From assembly GCF_003671765.1 (NCBI RefSeq), contig NZ_QPIB01000008.1, forward strand, positions 445,224-509,223: a stretch of DNA of 64,000 nt, given 5' to 3'. The position numbers and the translations under genes are program-made. The notes under the pieces are model-generated. The model was not told the DNA's origin. It ran no database searches and saw only the letters and a list, made by a program, of their open reading frames with translations. Origin of the DNA: Xenophilus sp. E41. GTDB taxonomy: Bacteria; Pseudomonadota; Gammaproteobacteria; Burkholderiales; Burkholderiaceae_C. Numbering within the stretch: position 1 is the stretch's first letter; the number at the start of each line of letters is the position of its first letter. Below are positions 9,642-17,615 of the stretch, piece by piece.

Positions 9642-10118
9642 ATGAAGGGCGACCCCCAAGTCATCGACCACCTGCAGGCGCAGCTGAAGAACGAGCTCAC
9701 CGCCATCAACCAGTACTTCCTGCACTACCGCATGCTCAAGCACTGGGGCCTGGACAAGCTGGCGAAGAAGGAATACGAGGAGTCGATCGGCGAGATGAAG
9801 CATGCCGACTGGCTCATGGACCGCATCTTCATGCTCGATGGCCTGCCCAACCTGCAGGACCTGGCCAAGCTCAATGTAGGCGAGGACGTGCCCGAGCTGC
9901 TCCAGTGCGACCTGAAGGCCGAATACGGCGCCCAGGCCACCATCAAGGCGGGCATCGCGCATTGCGAATCGGTGCGCGATTACGTCTCGCGCGACCTGCT
10001 GCAGAAGATCCTCGACGACACCGAGGAGCACATCGACTTCCTCGAGACCCAGATCGACCTGGTCGACAAGGTCGGCCTGCAGAACTACCTGCAGTCGCAG
10101 ATGGGCGAGGTGAGCTGA
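9642..10118 (+). CDS. bfr: bacterioferritin, ferroxidase ligand changed
   Basis: A 158-residue subunit of the 24-mer iron-storage protein, aligning with E. coli Bfr without gaps. Seen are Glu18, Tyr25, Glu51, the haem-binding Met52 and His54 (IGEMKHADWL), Glu94 and His130. The residue equivalent to ligand Glu127 is Thr127: the motif reads TEEH, not ExxH. This recalls the haem-binding but ferroxidase-poor subunits of two-subunit bacterioferritins. The start is fixed by the conserved MKGDPQVIDHLQ and a purine-rich AAGGAAAAA just upstream. A bacterioferritin-associated ferredoxin lies 5.7 kb downstream. Confidence 0.95.
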   Translation: MKGDPQVIDHLQAQLKNELTAINQYFLHYRMLKHWGLDKLAKKEYEESIGEMKHADWLMDRIFMLDGLPNLQDLAKLNVGEDVPELLQCDLKAEYGAQATIKAGIAHCESVRDYVSRDLLQKILDDTEEHIDFLETQIDLVDKVGLQNYLQSQMGEVS

Positions 10119-10222
10119 CAGCGCCCCCGCCGCCGCCGTCGTGCGGCGCTCCGTCAAGACGAGGCCCTGCGGGGCCTCGTTTGCGTTCAGGCCTGTCCCT
10201 CTGCTTTACCGAAACTTCACCG

Positions 10223-10275
10223 CTCTCAAAACCATAGCTGCCCGCGCCAGCCGGGCGGGCGCCGGCGCCAAATTT
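10223..10275 (-). repeat. dispersed palindromic repeat, copy 1
   Basis: Read on the minus strand it has the family layout: GC-rich hairpin, then GCAGCTATGG followed by a variable end. It lies between bfr and the Fur-controlled operon. Confidence 0.6.
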
Positions 10276-10298
10276 CGCTGTGCATTGGCATCGCGACA

Positions 10299-10317
10299 AA
10301 TGACATCGATTCTCATT
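10299..10317. promoter_or_regulatory. Fur box upstream of the PepSY-protein operon
   Basis: The core TGACATC-G-ATTCTCA matches the 7-1-7 Fur consensus TGATAAT-N-ATTATCA at 10 of 14 positions, and AAATGA/TCATTT flanks form an inverted repeat. It lies 26 bases before the first start codon of the operon. It implies iron repression. Confidence 0.7.
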
Positions 10318-10342
10318 TGTATCGTTAGAATGCGCCGCGCCG

Positions 10343-10987
10343 ATGTCCGCCTCTTCGACCGCCCCCCGCCGCGCCTACTGGCTCAAGACCCTGCACGAAT
10401 GGCACTGGGTCAGTTCCGCCCTGTGCCTGGTGGGCATGCTGCTGTTCAGCATTACGGGCATCACCCTCAACCACGCGGGCCAGATCGAGGCCAAGCCCGC
10501 GGTCACGCAGCGCACCGCCACGCTGGAGCCCGCCCTGCGCACGCTGCTCGAGAAGATGCAGCCGGAGGTGCAGCAGGCGCACAAGGGCAAGGCGCCGCTG
10601 CCGCTCGAGTTGCAGCGCTGGGCCAGCCGGCAATGGCAACTCGACACGGCCGAGCGTGACGCGGAGTGGTCCGAGGACGAGGTGTATCTCTCCCTTCCGC
10701 GGCCCGGCGGCGACGCCTGGATGCGCATCAACCTCGGCGACGGCGCCGCCGAGTACGAGCTGACCGACCGCGGCTGGATCTCCTACCTCAACGACCTGCA
10801 CAAGGGCCGCAACACCGGCGCGGCCTGGCGCTGGTTCATCGACATCTTCGCGGCCGCCGCGCTCGTGTTCTCGGCCACCGGCCTGCTGATCCTCAAGATG
10901 CATGCCGGCAACCGGCCCTTCACTTGGCCGATGGTCGGCATGGGCCTGCTGGTGCCGCTGCTGCTGGCGCTGCTGCTCATCCACTGA
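10343..10987 (+). CDS. PepSY-associated membrane protein
   Basis: A 214-residue inner-membrane protein. A first membrane helix (about 22-42, SALCLVGMLLFSITGITLNH) is preceded by a His pair in LHEWHWVSS. A periplasmic PepSY-like segment of about 110 residues follows. A second helix pair lies at about 170-214, with LHKGRN before it and LKMHAGNRPF between. The spaced histidines at membrane edges are those expected for haem b ligands in PepSY_TM proteins such as the ferric-siderophore reductases PiuB and FoxB. I infer a transmembrane electron carrier. A Fur box sits just upstream, and it is the first gene of the flavin/iron operon. Confidence 0.8.
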   Translation: MSASSTAPRRAYWLKTLHEWHWVSSALCLVGMLLFSITGITLNHAGQIEAKPAVTQRTATLEPALRTLLEKMQPEVQQAHKGKAPLPLELQRWASRQWQLDTAERDAEWSEDEVYLSLPRPGGDAWMRINLGDGAAEYELTDRGWISYLNDLHKGRNTGAAWRWFIDIFAAAALVFSATGLLILKMHAGNRPFTWPMVGMGLLVPLLLALLLIH

Positions 10988-11036
10988 CCTCCCCGCTTTC
11001 ATCTTTTTTTCCATCGCATCCCGCAAAGGACCTCCC

Positions 11037-11570
11037 GTGCAGCTCCGCTATCCCCTCGCCCCCATCGCGCTGTCGGCCCTGTTCGCCGGCCCGGCCGTCG
11101 CCGCCGGCCTGGGCGTCAACATAGAGATCCCGCGGCTGAACGTCTCGGAGTACCACCGGCCTTACGTGGCCGCCTGGATCGAGCGCGCAGACAACTCGAT
11201 GGCGAGCACGCTGGCTGTCTGGTACGACGTGCGCACCAAGACCAACAATCCCGAGGGCGAAGGCACCAAGTGGCTGAAGGACCTGCGCCAGTGGTGGCGC
11301 CGCGGCGGCCGCGAGCTGGCGGTGCCCATCGATGGCGTCACCGGCGCGACCAAGCCCGCCGGCAAGCATGCGCTGAGCTTCACCGAAGGCAGCAAGCCGC
11401 TCGCGCAGCTGGCTCCCGGCAGCTACAAGCTGGTCGTGGAAGCCGCACGCGAAGTCGGCGGCCGCGAAGTCGTCACGGTGCCCTTCCAGTGGCCGCCCGC
11501 CAAGACCGACAGCGCCACGGCCACCGGAAAAGACGAGCTCGGCGAAGTCAGGGTCGAACTCAAGCCCTGA
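11037..11570 (+). CDS. DUF2271 periplasmic protein with ApbE flavinylation motif
   Basis: A 177-residue protein. The start is GTG with AAAGGA seven bases upstream. An N-terminal signal peptide ends near residue 23 (FAGPAVAAGLG). The body matches DUF2271 (YHRPYVAAWIERADN, LAVWYDVRTKTN, WLKDLRQWWRRGG). At residues 99-105 is DGVTGAT, the D-x-x-[ST]-G-A-[ST] pattern on which ApbE places FMN in NqrC and RnfG; Thr105 would be the acceptor. With ApbE encoded two genes downstream, I infer a covalent periplasmic flavoprotein taking electrons from the PepSY membrane protein. Its final acceptor is unknown. Confidence 0.8.
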   Translation: MQLRYPLAPIALSALFAGPAVAAGLGVNIEIPRLNVSEYHRPYVAAWIERADNSMASTLAVWYDVRTKTNNPEGEGTKWLKDLRQWWRRGGRELAVPIDGVTGATKPAGKHALSFTEGSKPLAQLAPGSYKLVVEAAREVGGREVVTVPFQWPPAKTDSATATGKDELGEVRVELKP

Positions 11571-11615
11571 TCGCCTCATCCAGACCCTGTCCCTTTCACT
11601 GTCGGAGCCTCTGTC

Positions 11616-12422
11616 ATGAAGCCGATCCTGCGCACCGCCGCCGTCGCTACGACCGCCCTGCTGGCCGCCCTCGCCGCCCAGGCCCACAACGCCTGGCTGC
11701 TGCCCTCGACCACCGTGCTGTCCAAGCCCGATCGCGTGACCGTCGACGCCGCAATCTCCAACGACCTGTTCGTGGCCAACCATGCGGCGATGAACCTCGA
11801 CAACCTGCAGATCACCGCGCCCGACGGCGCCGCGCTGAAGGCCGAGTCGCAGGCCAAGCTCAAGCAGCGCAGCGTGTTCGACGTCGAGCTGGCGCAGCCG
11901 GGCACCTACCGCATCGCCGTGGTCAACGCCGGTGTGTTCGCGAGCTGGAAGGACAAGGCCACCGGCCAGCCCAAGCGCGCGCGCGGCACGGCGGAGAGCA
12001 TCGCCGCCCAGATTCCCGCGGATGCGACCGAGGTCAACGTCACGCAGTCGGTCGGCCGCAACGAGACCTTCGTCACCGTCGGCAAGCCCTCCGCGCTCAA
12101 GCCGGTCGGCGTGGGCCTGGAACTGGTGGCCGCCGGCAGCCCGACCGACAACGTGAAGGGCGAGAAGTCAACCTTCACGCTGCTGCTCGACGGCCAGCCC
12201 GCGAAGGACATGGAGGTCGGCATCACGGCCGGCGGCACCGTGTACCGCGACAAGCTCGAGGAGCTCAAGCTCAAGACCGACGACAAGGGCCAGTTCAGCG
12301 TGACCTGGCCGCACGCCGGCATGTACTGGCTGGAGGCGAGCGCGCGCGACACGAAGACCACGCTGCCGCAGGCCAAGGAGCGGCGCGTGAGCTACTCGGC
12401 AACGCTGGAAGTCGCGCCATAA
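11616..12422 (+). CDS. DUF4198 periplasmic protein
   Basis: A 268-residue secreted protein with a clear Sec signal (ATTALLAALAAQAH, cleavage expected before His24). The mature N-terminus HNAWLLPSTTVL is typical of DUF4198 proteins, distant relatives of NikM-type metal-uptake components. The C-terminal part looks like an immunoglobulin-like beta domain (GQFSVTWPHAGMYWLEAS). The exposed N-terminal His suggests metal binding. It lies between the DUF2271 gene and apbE and shares their direction and likely Fur control. The exact role is not known. Confidence 0.8.
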   Translation: MKPILRTAAVATTALLAALAAQAHNAWLLPSTTVLSKPDRVTVDAAISNDLFVANHAAMNLDNLQITAPDGAALKAESQAKLKQRSVFDVELAQPGTYRIAVVNAGVFASWKDKATGQPKRARGTAESIAAQIPADATEVNVTQSVGRNETFVTVGKPSALKPVGVGLELVAAGSPTDNVKGEKSTFTLLLDGQPAKDMEVGITAGGTVYRDKLEELKLKTDDKGQFSVTWPHAGMYWLEASARDTKTTLPQAKERRVSYSATLEVAP

Positions 12423-13441
12423 GCCTCTCCGGCGTCCCCTCCTTCGCCACGCGCGTCTCGGGCTACCGACTGCCCGACGCGCCGCGCGCCGCCGATCCGG
12501 CCCGCCTGCAACATCTTGCGGGCGAGACGATGGGGACCACCTGGTCGCTGCGCGTCGACAACCCGCGCATGCTGCCGCTCGATGCACTGCGGCAGGCCGT
12601 GCAGTCGGCGCTGGACGAGGTGGTGGCACAGATGAGCCACTGGGACGAGGATTCGGCGCTGGGCCTCTTCAACCGCGCGCCGGCTGGCAGCACGCACACG
12701 CTGCCCGAGGCGCTGAACAACGTGCTCGCGCGTGCGCTGCATTGGGCCGACCTCAGCGGCGGCGCCCTCGATCCCGGCATCGGCCCGCTGGTGACCCTGT
12801 GGGGCTTCGGGCCCGACGCGGTGGACGATGGCCAGCTGCCGCCCAACGCCGCCTCGCTGGCAGAAGCCCGCGCACGCTGCGGTCGGCAACGCATCGCGCA
12901 CGACGCGGCCAGCCGCCGCCTGGTGCAACCGGGCGGCCTGTCGCTGGACCTGTCGGGCATCGCCAAGGGCTACGGCGTCGATGCCGGCGTGGCCGCGCTG
13001 CAGCAGCTCGGGCTGCACGACTTCCTGCTCGAGGTGGGCGGCGAGCTGCGCGGCGTGGGGCGGCGACCGGGTGGCCTGCCCTGGCAGGTGCAGGTCGATC
13101 CCGGTGCCGGGCCGGGTCTACGCATCGCACTGGTCGACCGCGCGGTCGCCACCTCGGGCGACCGCTGGCACGTGCAGGAGCAAGGCGGGCGGCGCTGGTC
13201 GCACACGATCGATCCGCGCACCGGCGAGCCGGTCGTGCACGCGTTGGCCTCCGTCACCGTCCTGCACGAACACTGCATGGACGCGGACGCGCTGGCGACG
13301 GTGCTCACGGTGCTGGGCGTCGAGGATGGACTGGCTTTCGCCGATCGGCACGGCGTGGCCGCCCTGTTCGCGCAACGCGACCCCGACGGCACGCTGGCGC
13401 TGCATCCCAGCGCCACCTGGGCGGCACAGGCTGCGGCGTGA
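12419..13441 (+). CDS. apbE: FAD:protein FMN transferase, unusual start codon
   Basis: ApbE attaches FMN to Ser/Thr of periplasmic electron-transfer proteins. Family motifs are visible: MGTTW, LSLDLSGIAKGYGVDAG, LLEVGGELRG, SHTIDPRTGEPV and the metal-site MDADALATVLTVLG. No ATG, GTG or TTG precedes the conserved region. The best candidate is ATA at 12419, overlapping the upstream TAA stop as ATAA, with GGAAG seven bases before it; this gives 340 residues. A single G-to-A change of an ancestral ATGA overlap would explain it. The alternative start is the ATG of MGTTW at 12530, which would remove the N-terminal strand. No signal peptide or lipobox is seen. Confidence 0.85.
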   Translation: MSLSGVPSFATRVSGYRLPDAPRAADPARLQHLAGETMGTTWSLRVDNPRMLPLDALRQAVQSALDEVVAQMSHWDEDSALGLFNRAPAGSTHTLPEALNNVLARALHWADLSGGALDPGIGPLVTLWGFGPDAVDDGQLPPNAASLAEARARCGRQRIAHDAASRRLVQPGGLSLDLSGIAKGYGVDAGVAALQQLGLHDFLLEVGGELRGVGRRPGGLPWQVQVDPGAGPGLRIALVDRAVATSGDRWHVQEQGGRRWSHTIDPRTGEPVVHALASVTVLHEHCMDADALATVLTVLGVEDGLAFADRHGVAALFAQRDPDGTLALHPSATWAAQAAA

Positions 13442-13453
13442 TGCACCACCAGG

Positions 13454-13519
13454 AACTTCGAGCCCAATCGGCCTTCAGCGCCCGCGCGACGGGCGCAAGC
13501 AGCTATGAAATCGATAGCA
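13454..13519 (+). repeat. dispersed palindromic repeat, copy 2
   Basis: A full copy: TTCGAGCC, hairpin GCGCCCG/CGGGCGC, then AAGCAGCTATGAAATCGATAGC. It fills the gap between apbE and the flavoreductase gene. Confidence 0.75.
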
Positions 13520-13535
13520 TTCTGCCAGGTGTCGT

Positions 13536-14918
13536 GTGCTGAGTGAGCCGCTTCGCTGGGTCGCCGCCGGCGCCTCCGTGGCCGCGTATGGCGCGCTGTG
13601 CGCCGGCATCTGGTGGCGCGTACGCGCACGCGCCGGTGCAGCGGCGGCCGACGCCGCCGCACTGGCCGGTGAAGGCGAAGCGGTGCTGATGGTCCATGCC
13701 AGCCAGACGGGTCAGGCCGAGTCGATCGCATGGGACAGCGCGCGCTGGCTGCACGCCGGCGGCACTTCGGTGCGCGTGGTGGCGCTCAACGCGCTCGATG
13801 CGCAGACGCTCGGTCAGGCGCGGCAGGCTTGCTTCATCGCCAGCACCTACGGCGAGGGCGATGCACCCGACGGCGCCAGCGTGTTCGTCGAACGCCTGAT
13901 GGAAGGGCCCGAAGCACCGTCGTTGAAGCAACTCTCGTACGCCGTGCTGGCATTGGGCGACCGCGAATACATCCACTTCTGCGGCTTCGGCCGGCGCCTC
14001 GACGAGTGGCTGCAGGCCCAGGGCGCGCAGCCCGCATTTCCACGCATCGAGGTCGACAAGGGCGCCCCCGCCGCGCTGGCCGAGTGGCGACGCCGGCTGA
14101 GGCCCGACGCCAGCGAGCAGGATCTGGCCATCGCTTCGCCGACTGCCGACTTCGCACCCTGGCGCCTCGTGTCACGCGAGCACCTGAACCCCGGCAGCGA
14201 CGGCGGCCCGGCGTTCCTGCTCTGCTTCATGCCGCCGCCCGGCCCTGATCCGGAGTGGGAGGCCGGCGACCTCGTACAAGTGGCCGTGGCTGCAGACCCC
14301 GGCCGGCCGCGCGACTACTCGATCGCCTCCACCGTCCATGACGGCGAGTTGCAGCTCATCGTGCGCCAGGAGCGCCACCCCGACGGCAGCCTGGGCGAGG
14401 CATCGGGCCTGCTCACCTCCACCCTGGCCTTGGGCGACACGGTGGCGATGCGGCTGAAGCCGCACCCCGGCTTCCGCCTCGCGGGCAACGAAGAGCGGCC
14501 CCTCATCCTCATCGGCAACGGCACGGGACTGGCGGGGCTGCGTGCCCATCTGCGCGCACGCGCAGTTGCCGGCCAGGGTCCGAACTGGCTGGTCTTCGGC
14601 GAACGCCGTGCAGCGAACGATTTCCTGTGCCGGGCCGAACTCGAGGCCTGGCACACGGACGGTACGCTGGCGCGGCTCGACATGGTCTTCTCGCGCGATG
14701 CCGAGGCGACGCAGGGCGAGCGCCTCTACGTCCAGCACCGCCTGCTGCAGCGGGCCGAGGAGGTAGCCGCCTGGGTCGAACGCGGGGCGGCCATCTACGT
14801 CTGCGGCAGCCTGCAGGGCATGGCCGCGGGTGTGGACGGTGCGCTGCGGCAGGTCCTCGGACCGGAGCGCCTGGCCGCGCTGACCGCCGAGGGTCGCTAC
14901 CGGCGCGACGTCTATTGA
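13536..14918 (+). CDS. membrane-anchored flavodoxin/FNR reductase (sulfite-reductase-flavoprotein-like)
   Basis: A 460-residue protein starting at GTG. One N-terminal membrane helix (about 8-28) is followed by an FMN flavodoxin domain (VLMVHASQTGQAESIAW, ASTYGEGDAPDG) and an FAD/NAD(P)H ferredoxin-reductase domain (RDYSIAS for FAD; LILIGNGTGLAGLRAHL; VYVCGSL-type AIYVCGSLQGMAAGVDGAL for NAD(P)H). This is the CysJ/P450-reductase layout tethered to the inner membrane. In this locus it is the obvious electron source for the PepSY protein and the flavinylated DUF2271 protein. A role in sulfite reduction is unlikely, since no hemoprotein gene is nearby. Confidence 0.85.
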   Translation: MLSEPLRWVAAGASVAAYGALCAGIWWRVRARAGAAAADAAALAGEGEAVLMVHASQTGQAESIAWDSARWLHAGGTSVRVVALNALDAQTLGQARQACFIASTYGEGDAPDGASVFVERLMEGPEAPSLKQLSYAVLALGDREYIHFCGFGRRLDEWLQAQGAQPAFPRIEVDKGAPAALAEWRRRLRPDASEQDLAIASPTADFAPWRLVSREHLNPGSDGGPAFLLCFMPPPGPDPEWEAGDLVQVAVAADPGRPRDYSIASTVHDGELQLIVRQERHPDGSLGEASGLLTSTLALGDTVAMRLKPHPGFRLAGNEERPLILIGNGTGLAGLRAHLRARAVAGQGPNWLVFGERRAANDFLCRAELEAWHTDGTLARLDMVFSRDAEATQGERLYVQHRLLQRAEEVAAWVERGAAIYVCGSLQGMAAGVDGALRQVLGPERLAALTAEGRYRRDVY

Positions 14919-15010
14919 CGCCGATCGACCCCCATCGACACCGAAGCCCACGACACTCATTCCCTCGGCGCGCCCCCGGCCCGCCCCGTTGATCTGCAAG
15001 GAGCCTCCCC

Positions 15011-15691
15011 ATGATGCTGCATGTGTCCGAAGTGCTGACCCGCGACGAGGTGCGCGCACTGCGCACCGCCCTCGACGAGGCCGAGTGGGTGGACGGCAAG
15101 GCCACTGTCGGCGAACAGGGTGCGCGGGTGAAGCAGAACCGGCAGATCGCCGAGCTCTCACCCCTCGGCCGCCAATGGGGCGAGCGGATCCTGCAGGTGC
15201 TGCTGAAGAACCCGCTGTTCTTCTCGGCCGCACTGCCCTTTCGCTTCGTGCCGCCGCTGTTCAACCGCTACGAGGGCGGCGAGCACTACGGCCTGCACGT
15301 GGACGGCAGCATCCGCAACGTGCCCGGCACCAACTACCAGCTGCGCACCGACCTGTCGTGCACGCTCTTCCTGTGCGACCCGGAGGACTACGACGGCGGC
15401 GAGCTGGAGGTGGTCGACACCTACGGCTCGCACGAGGTGAAGCTGCCGGCCGGCGACCTGATCCTCTATCCCTCCAGCAGCCTGCACCGCGTGCATCCGG
15501 TGACGCGCGGGGCGCGGGTCTGCTCCTTTTTCTGGGTCCAGAGCATGGTGCGCGACGACGCCCGGCGCTCGATGCTGTATGAGCTCGACCAGGCCCTGCA
15601 GCGCCTGCGCAGCCGGCTGGGCGAAACCGAAGAGACCGTGGCGCTGACCGGCCACTACCACAACCTCCTGCGCATGTGGTCCGAGGTGTGA
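15011..15691 (+). CDS. Fe(II)/2-oxoglutarate dioxygenase, PiuC/YbiX type
   Basis: A 226-residue PKHD-type hydroxylase. The iron ligands are His96 and Asp98 ([10 protein letters not shown]) and His159 ([12 protein letters not shown]); the 2-oxoglutarate-binding Arg is Arg169 (RGARV). Relatives (PiuC, YbiX) are iron-regulated and sit beside TonB-dependent receptors; the substrate is not known. AAGGAG lies about seven bases before the ATG. Two ATG codons are adjacent (15011, 15014), and either could be used. It is the last gene of the first Fur-controlled group. Confidence 0.93.
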   Translation: MMLHVSEVLTRDEVRALRTALDEAEWVDGKATVGEQGARVKQNRQIAELSPLGRQWGERILQVLLKNPLFFSAALPFRFVPPLFNRYEGGEHYGLHVDGSIRNVPGTNYQLRTDLSCTLFLCDPEDYDGGELEVVDTYGSHEVKLPAGDLILYPSSSLHRVHPVTRGARVCSFFWVQSMVRDDARRSMLYELDQALQRLRSRLGETEETVALTGHYHNLLRMWSEV

Positions 15692-15722
15692 GGCCCTCGA
15701 TCTTGTGGTCGATAGCGATTGC

Positions 15723-15743
15723 AAATGCGATAGATTCGTATTT
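15723..15743. promoter_or_regulatory. Fur box upstream of bfd
   Basis: AAATGCGA and TCGTATTT form an 8-base inverted repeat with one mismatch around a 5-base centre, in an AT-rich patch 44 bases before the bfd start. It is weaker than the hemP box but well placed. Confidence 0.6.
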
Positions 15744-15786
15744 ATAATCAGCACATCGTCCAACAGCCAGCCAACTGCTGCCCACC

Positions 15787-16059
15787 ATGATCGTCTGCGT
15801 GTGTCGTCGAGTCTCCGATCGCGAAATCGCACGGCACGCGCGCGCGGGCATGACCTTCGACGAAGTTCAGTTCGAACTCGGCGTCGCCACCCAATGTGGC
15901 CGCTGCGAAGGTTGTGCGCGCGACGTAGTGGCGCAATGCAGCGCATCGCACCCGGTCGCGGCCCTGAGCTGCGATTTCGAGCCACGAGCGATCCAGCTTG
16001 CCACCGCCATCACGGAGAGCAACGCATGGAATTCGTCTCGACCATCGCCGGCAGCCTGA
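15787..16059 (+). CDS. bfd: bacterioferritin-associated ferredoxin ((2Fe-2S)-binding)
   Basis: A 90-residue protein. Cys4, Cys6, Cys37 and Cys40 form the CxC ... CxxC pattern of the BFD-like [2Fe-2S] domain (IVCVCRRVSDREI, TQCGRCEGCARDVV). Bfd reduces the ferric core of bacterioferritin to release iron, and is induced under iron starvation. The Fur box just upstream fits this. The C-terminal 35 residues are not conserved in character and are partly overlapped by a small membrane ORF. Confidence 0.92.
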   Translation: MIVCVCRRVSDREIARHARAGMTFDEVQFELGVATQCGRCEGCARDVVAQCSASHPVAALSCDFEPRAIQLATAITESNAWNSSRPSPAA

Positions 16060-16100
16060 TCTTCGTGGCAGGCTCTGCCTGGTGGATATTTCGTAAGTAG
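16026..16100 (+). CDS. 24-residue putative membrane peptide
   Basis: The ATG at 16026 has GGAGAG about six bases upstream. It opens a 24-codon frame encoding MEFVSTIAGSLIFVAGS, ending WWIFRK: a single hydrophobic helix with a basic end, the usual make-up of a bacterial small membrane protein. It overlaps the last 34 bases of bfd in another frame and precedes tonB. It may be chance, but the ribosome site, composition and position in a Fur-controlled operon argue for a second look. Confidence 0.4.
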   Translation: MEFVSTIAGSLIFVAGSAWWIFRK

Positions 16101-16163
16101 CGCGCTGCGGCCTGCGCCGCGCCCCGCGTGCGTGCGCACGCGGCGGCCTGACCTTGGTGGATC

Positions 16164-16877
16164 GTGTCCAGTCGTTTTTCGTCTTCTCCCCCCTCCTCGC
16201 CCCTGGGCCTGTCGCGCACCGCGGTGATCGCGGGCGGCGTCATCCTGTTCCACGCCGCCGCGCTGTGGGCCCTGCAGAGCGGCCTGCTGCGCAAGGCGGC
16301 CGAAGTGGTCGTGCCGGTGGAGCTGCTGGCGCAGATCATCGAGCCGCCCAGGCCCGCACCGCCGCCGCCCCCTCCTCCCCCACCGCCGCCCGCGCCGCCG
16401 AGGAAGGAGGTGGTCAAGCCGCCGCCCCGGCCGCAGGCCGTGCGCGAGACGCGGCCAACGCCGCCGCCGCCCAACGCACCGACCGGCGTGGTGGAGCCGC
16501 CGCCTCCAGCCCCGCCCGCGCCGGAGGCGCCCCCTGCGCCGCCGGCACCCCCGGCCCCGCCGCCGGCTCCTCCTGCTGCCCCGGCGCAGAAGGAACTCAC
16601 CGGCGCGCAGGCGCAGTGGGTGGTGAAGCCGCCACTCGTGTTCCCGGCCATGAGCAAGCGGCTCGGCGAATCGGGCACGGTGGTCCTTCGCATCATTTTC
16701 GATTCCGACGGTAACGCCAAGCGCGCCACGGTGGTCACCTCGAGCGGCTACGAGCGGCTCGACGCCGCCGGCCGCGAAGCCGCGCTGCGTTCGCGCATTG
16801 CGATCAACCTGCCCCCCGGCACTCCACGGTCGCCGGAGTACGCGTACACCGCGCCACTGGCCTTCGTCCTGAACTGA
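16164..16877 (+). CDS. tonB: TonB energy-transducing protein
   Basis: A 237-residue protein. An N-terminal anchor helix (about 17-38) is followed by a long proline-rich spacer (about 60-145, runs of PPPPP and PAPPAP) that spans the periplasm. The C-terminal TonB domain (VFPAMSKRLGESGTVVLRI ... GYERLDAAGREAALR) contacts outer-membrane receptors. The start is GTG. It is followed by exbB and exbD with short gaps, so it forms the usual energising complex. No TonB-dependent receptor gene is in the window. Confidence 0.93.
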   Translation: MSSRFSSSPPSSPLGLSRTAVIAGGVILFHAAALWALQSGLLRKAAEVVVPVELLAQIIEPPRPAPPPPPPPPPPPAPPRKEVVKPPPRPQAVRETRPTPPPPNAPTGVVEPPPPAPPAPEAPPAPPAPPAPPPAPPAAPAQKELTGAQAQWVVKPPLVFPAMSKRLGESGTVVLRIIFDSDGNAKRATVVTSSGYERLDAAGREAALRSRIAINLPPGTPRSPEYAYTAPLAFVLN

Positions 16878-16895
16878 TTTTTTCCTGGAGCATTT

Positions 16896-17609
16896 ATGGA
16901 TTCCCAATTCGGCTTGATGCACGTTTGGCAGCAGGGCGACTTCGTCACCAAGGCAGTGGCCATCCTGCTGGTGGGCATGTCGCTCGCCTCCTGGATCGTC
17001 ATCCTCGTGAAGGCCTTCGACATCGTGCGCTACAAGCGCATGGCCCGGCGCTCGGGCGACTTCTGGCACAGCGAGGACTTCGCCACCGCGCTCGACAAGC
17101 TGGGCAAGGACGACACCAACCCCTTCCGCGTGCTGGCACTGGAAGGCCGCGAGGCCGCCGCGCATCACCGCAACACCAAGGCGCACCTGCACGACGCGCT
17201 CGACGTGAGCGACTGGATCACGCGCGCGCTGCGCAACACCATCGACGAGTTCACGGCGCGCTTGCAGACCGGCTTGGCGATCCTGGCCTCGGTGGGCTCC
17301 ACCGCCCCCTTCATCGGCCTCTTCGGGACCGTGTGGGGCATCTATCACGCGCTGATGAGCATCGGCTCGGCCGGCCAGGCGACCATCGACAAGGTGGCCG
17401 GCCCCATCGGCGAGGCGCTGATCATGACGGCGCTCGGCCTGGCCGTCGCCATTCCCGCGGTGCTGGGCTACAACGCGCTCGTGCGCGGCAACAAGTTCGT
17501 GCTGACCAAGCTCAACAGCTTCGCGCACGACCTCCACGCGTACTTCGTGACCGGCGCCCGGGTGCAGGCCGGTGGGGAGTCGACGGTCGTCGCGCTGAAA
17601 AAAGGGTAA
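16896..17609 (+). CDS. exbB: biopolymer transport protein ExbB
   Basis: A 237-residue inner-membrane protein of the MotA/TolQ/ExbB family. Three membrane helices are visible: about 15-37 (VAILLVGMSLASWIVILVKAF), about 130-155 and about 175-200. The conserved channel segment is AILASVGSTAPFIGLFGTVW ... GPIGEALIMTALGLAVAIPA. It forms the pentameric proton channel with ExbD that powers TonB. It lies 18 bases after tonB, and exbD follows after 6 bases. Confidence 0.96.
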   Translation: MDSQFGLMHVWQQGDFVTKAVAILLVGMSLASWIVILVKAFDIVRYKRMARRSGDFWHSEDFATALDKLGKDDTNPFRVLALEGREAAAHHRNTKAHLHDALDVSDWITRALRNTIDEFTARLQTGLAILASVGSTAPFIGLFGTVWGIYHALMSIGSAGQATIDKVAGPIGEALIMTALGLAVAIPAVLGYNALVRGNKFVLTKLNSFAHDLHAYFVTGARVQAGGESTVVALKKG

Positions 17610-17615
17610 ACCACC

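Noticed and set aside
13536..14918. CysJ sulfite reductase subunit
   Set aside because: The domain order matches, but the N-terminal membrane anchor and the iron-locus context without cysI or cysH argue against sulfite reduction.
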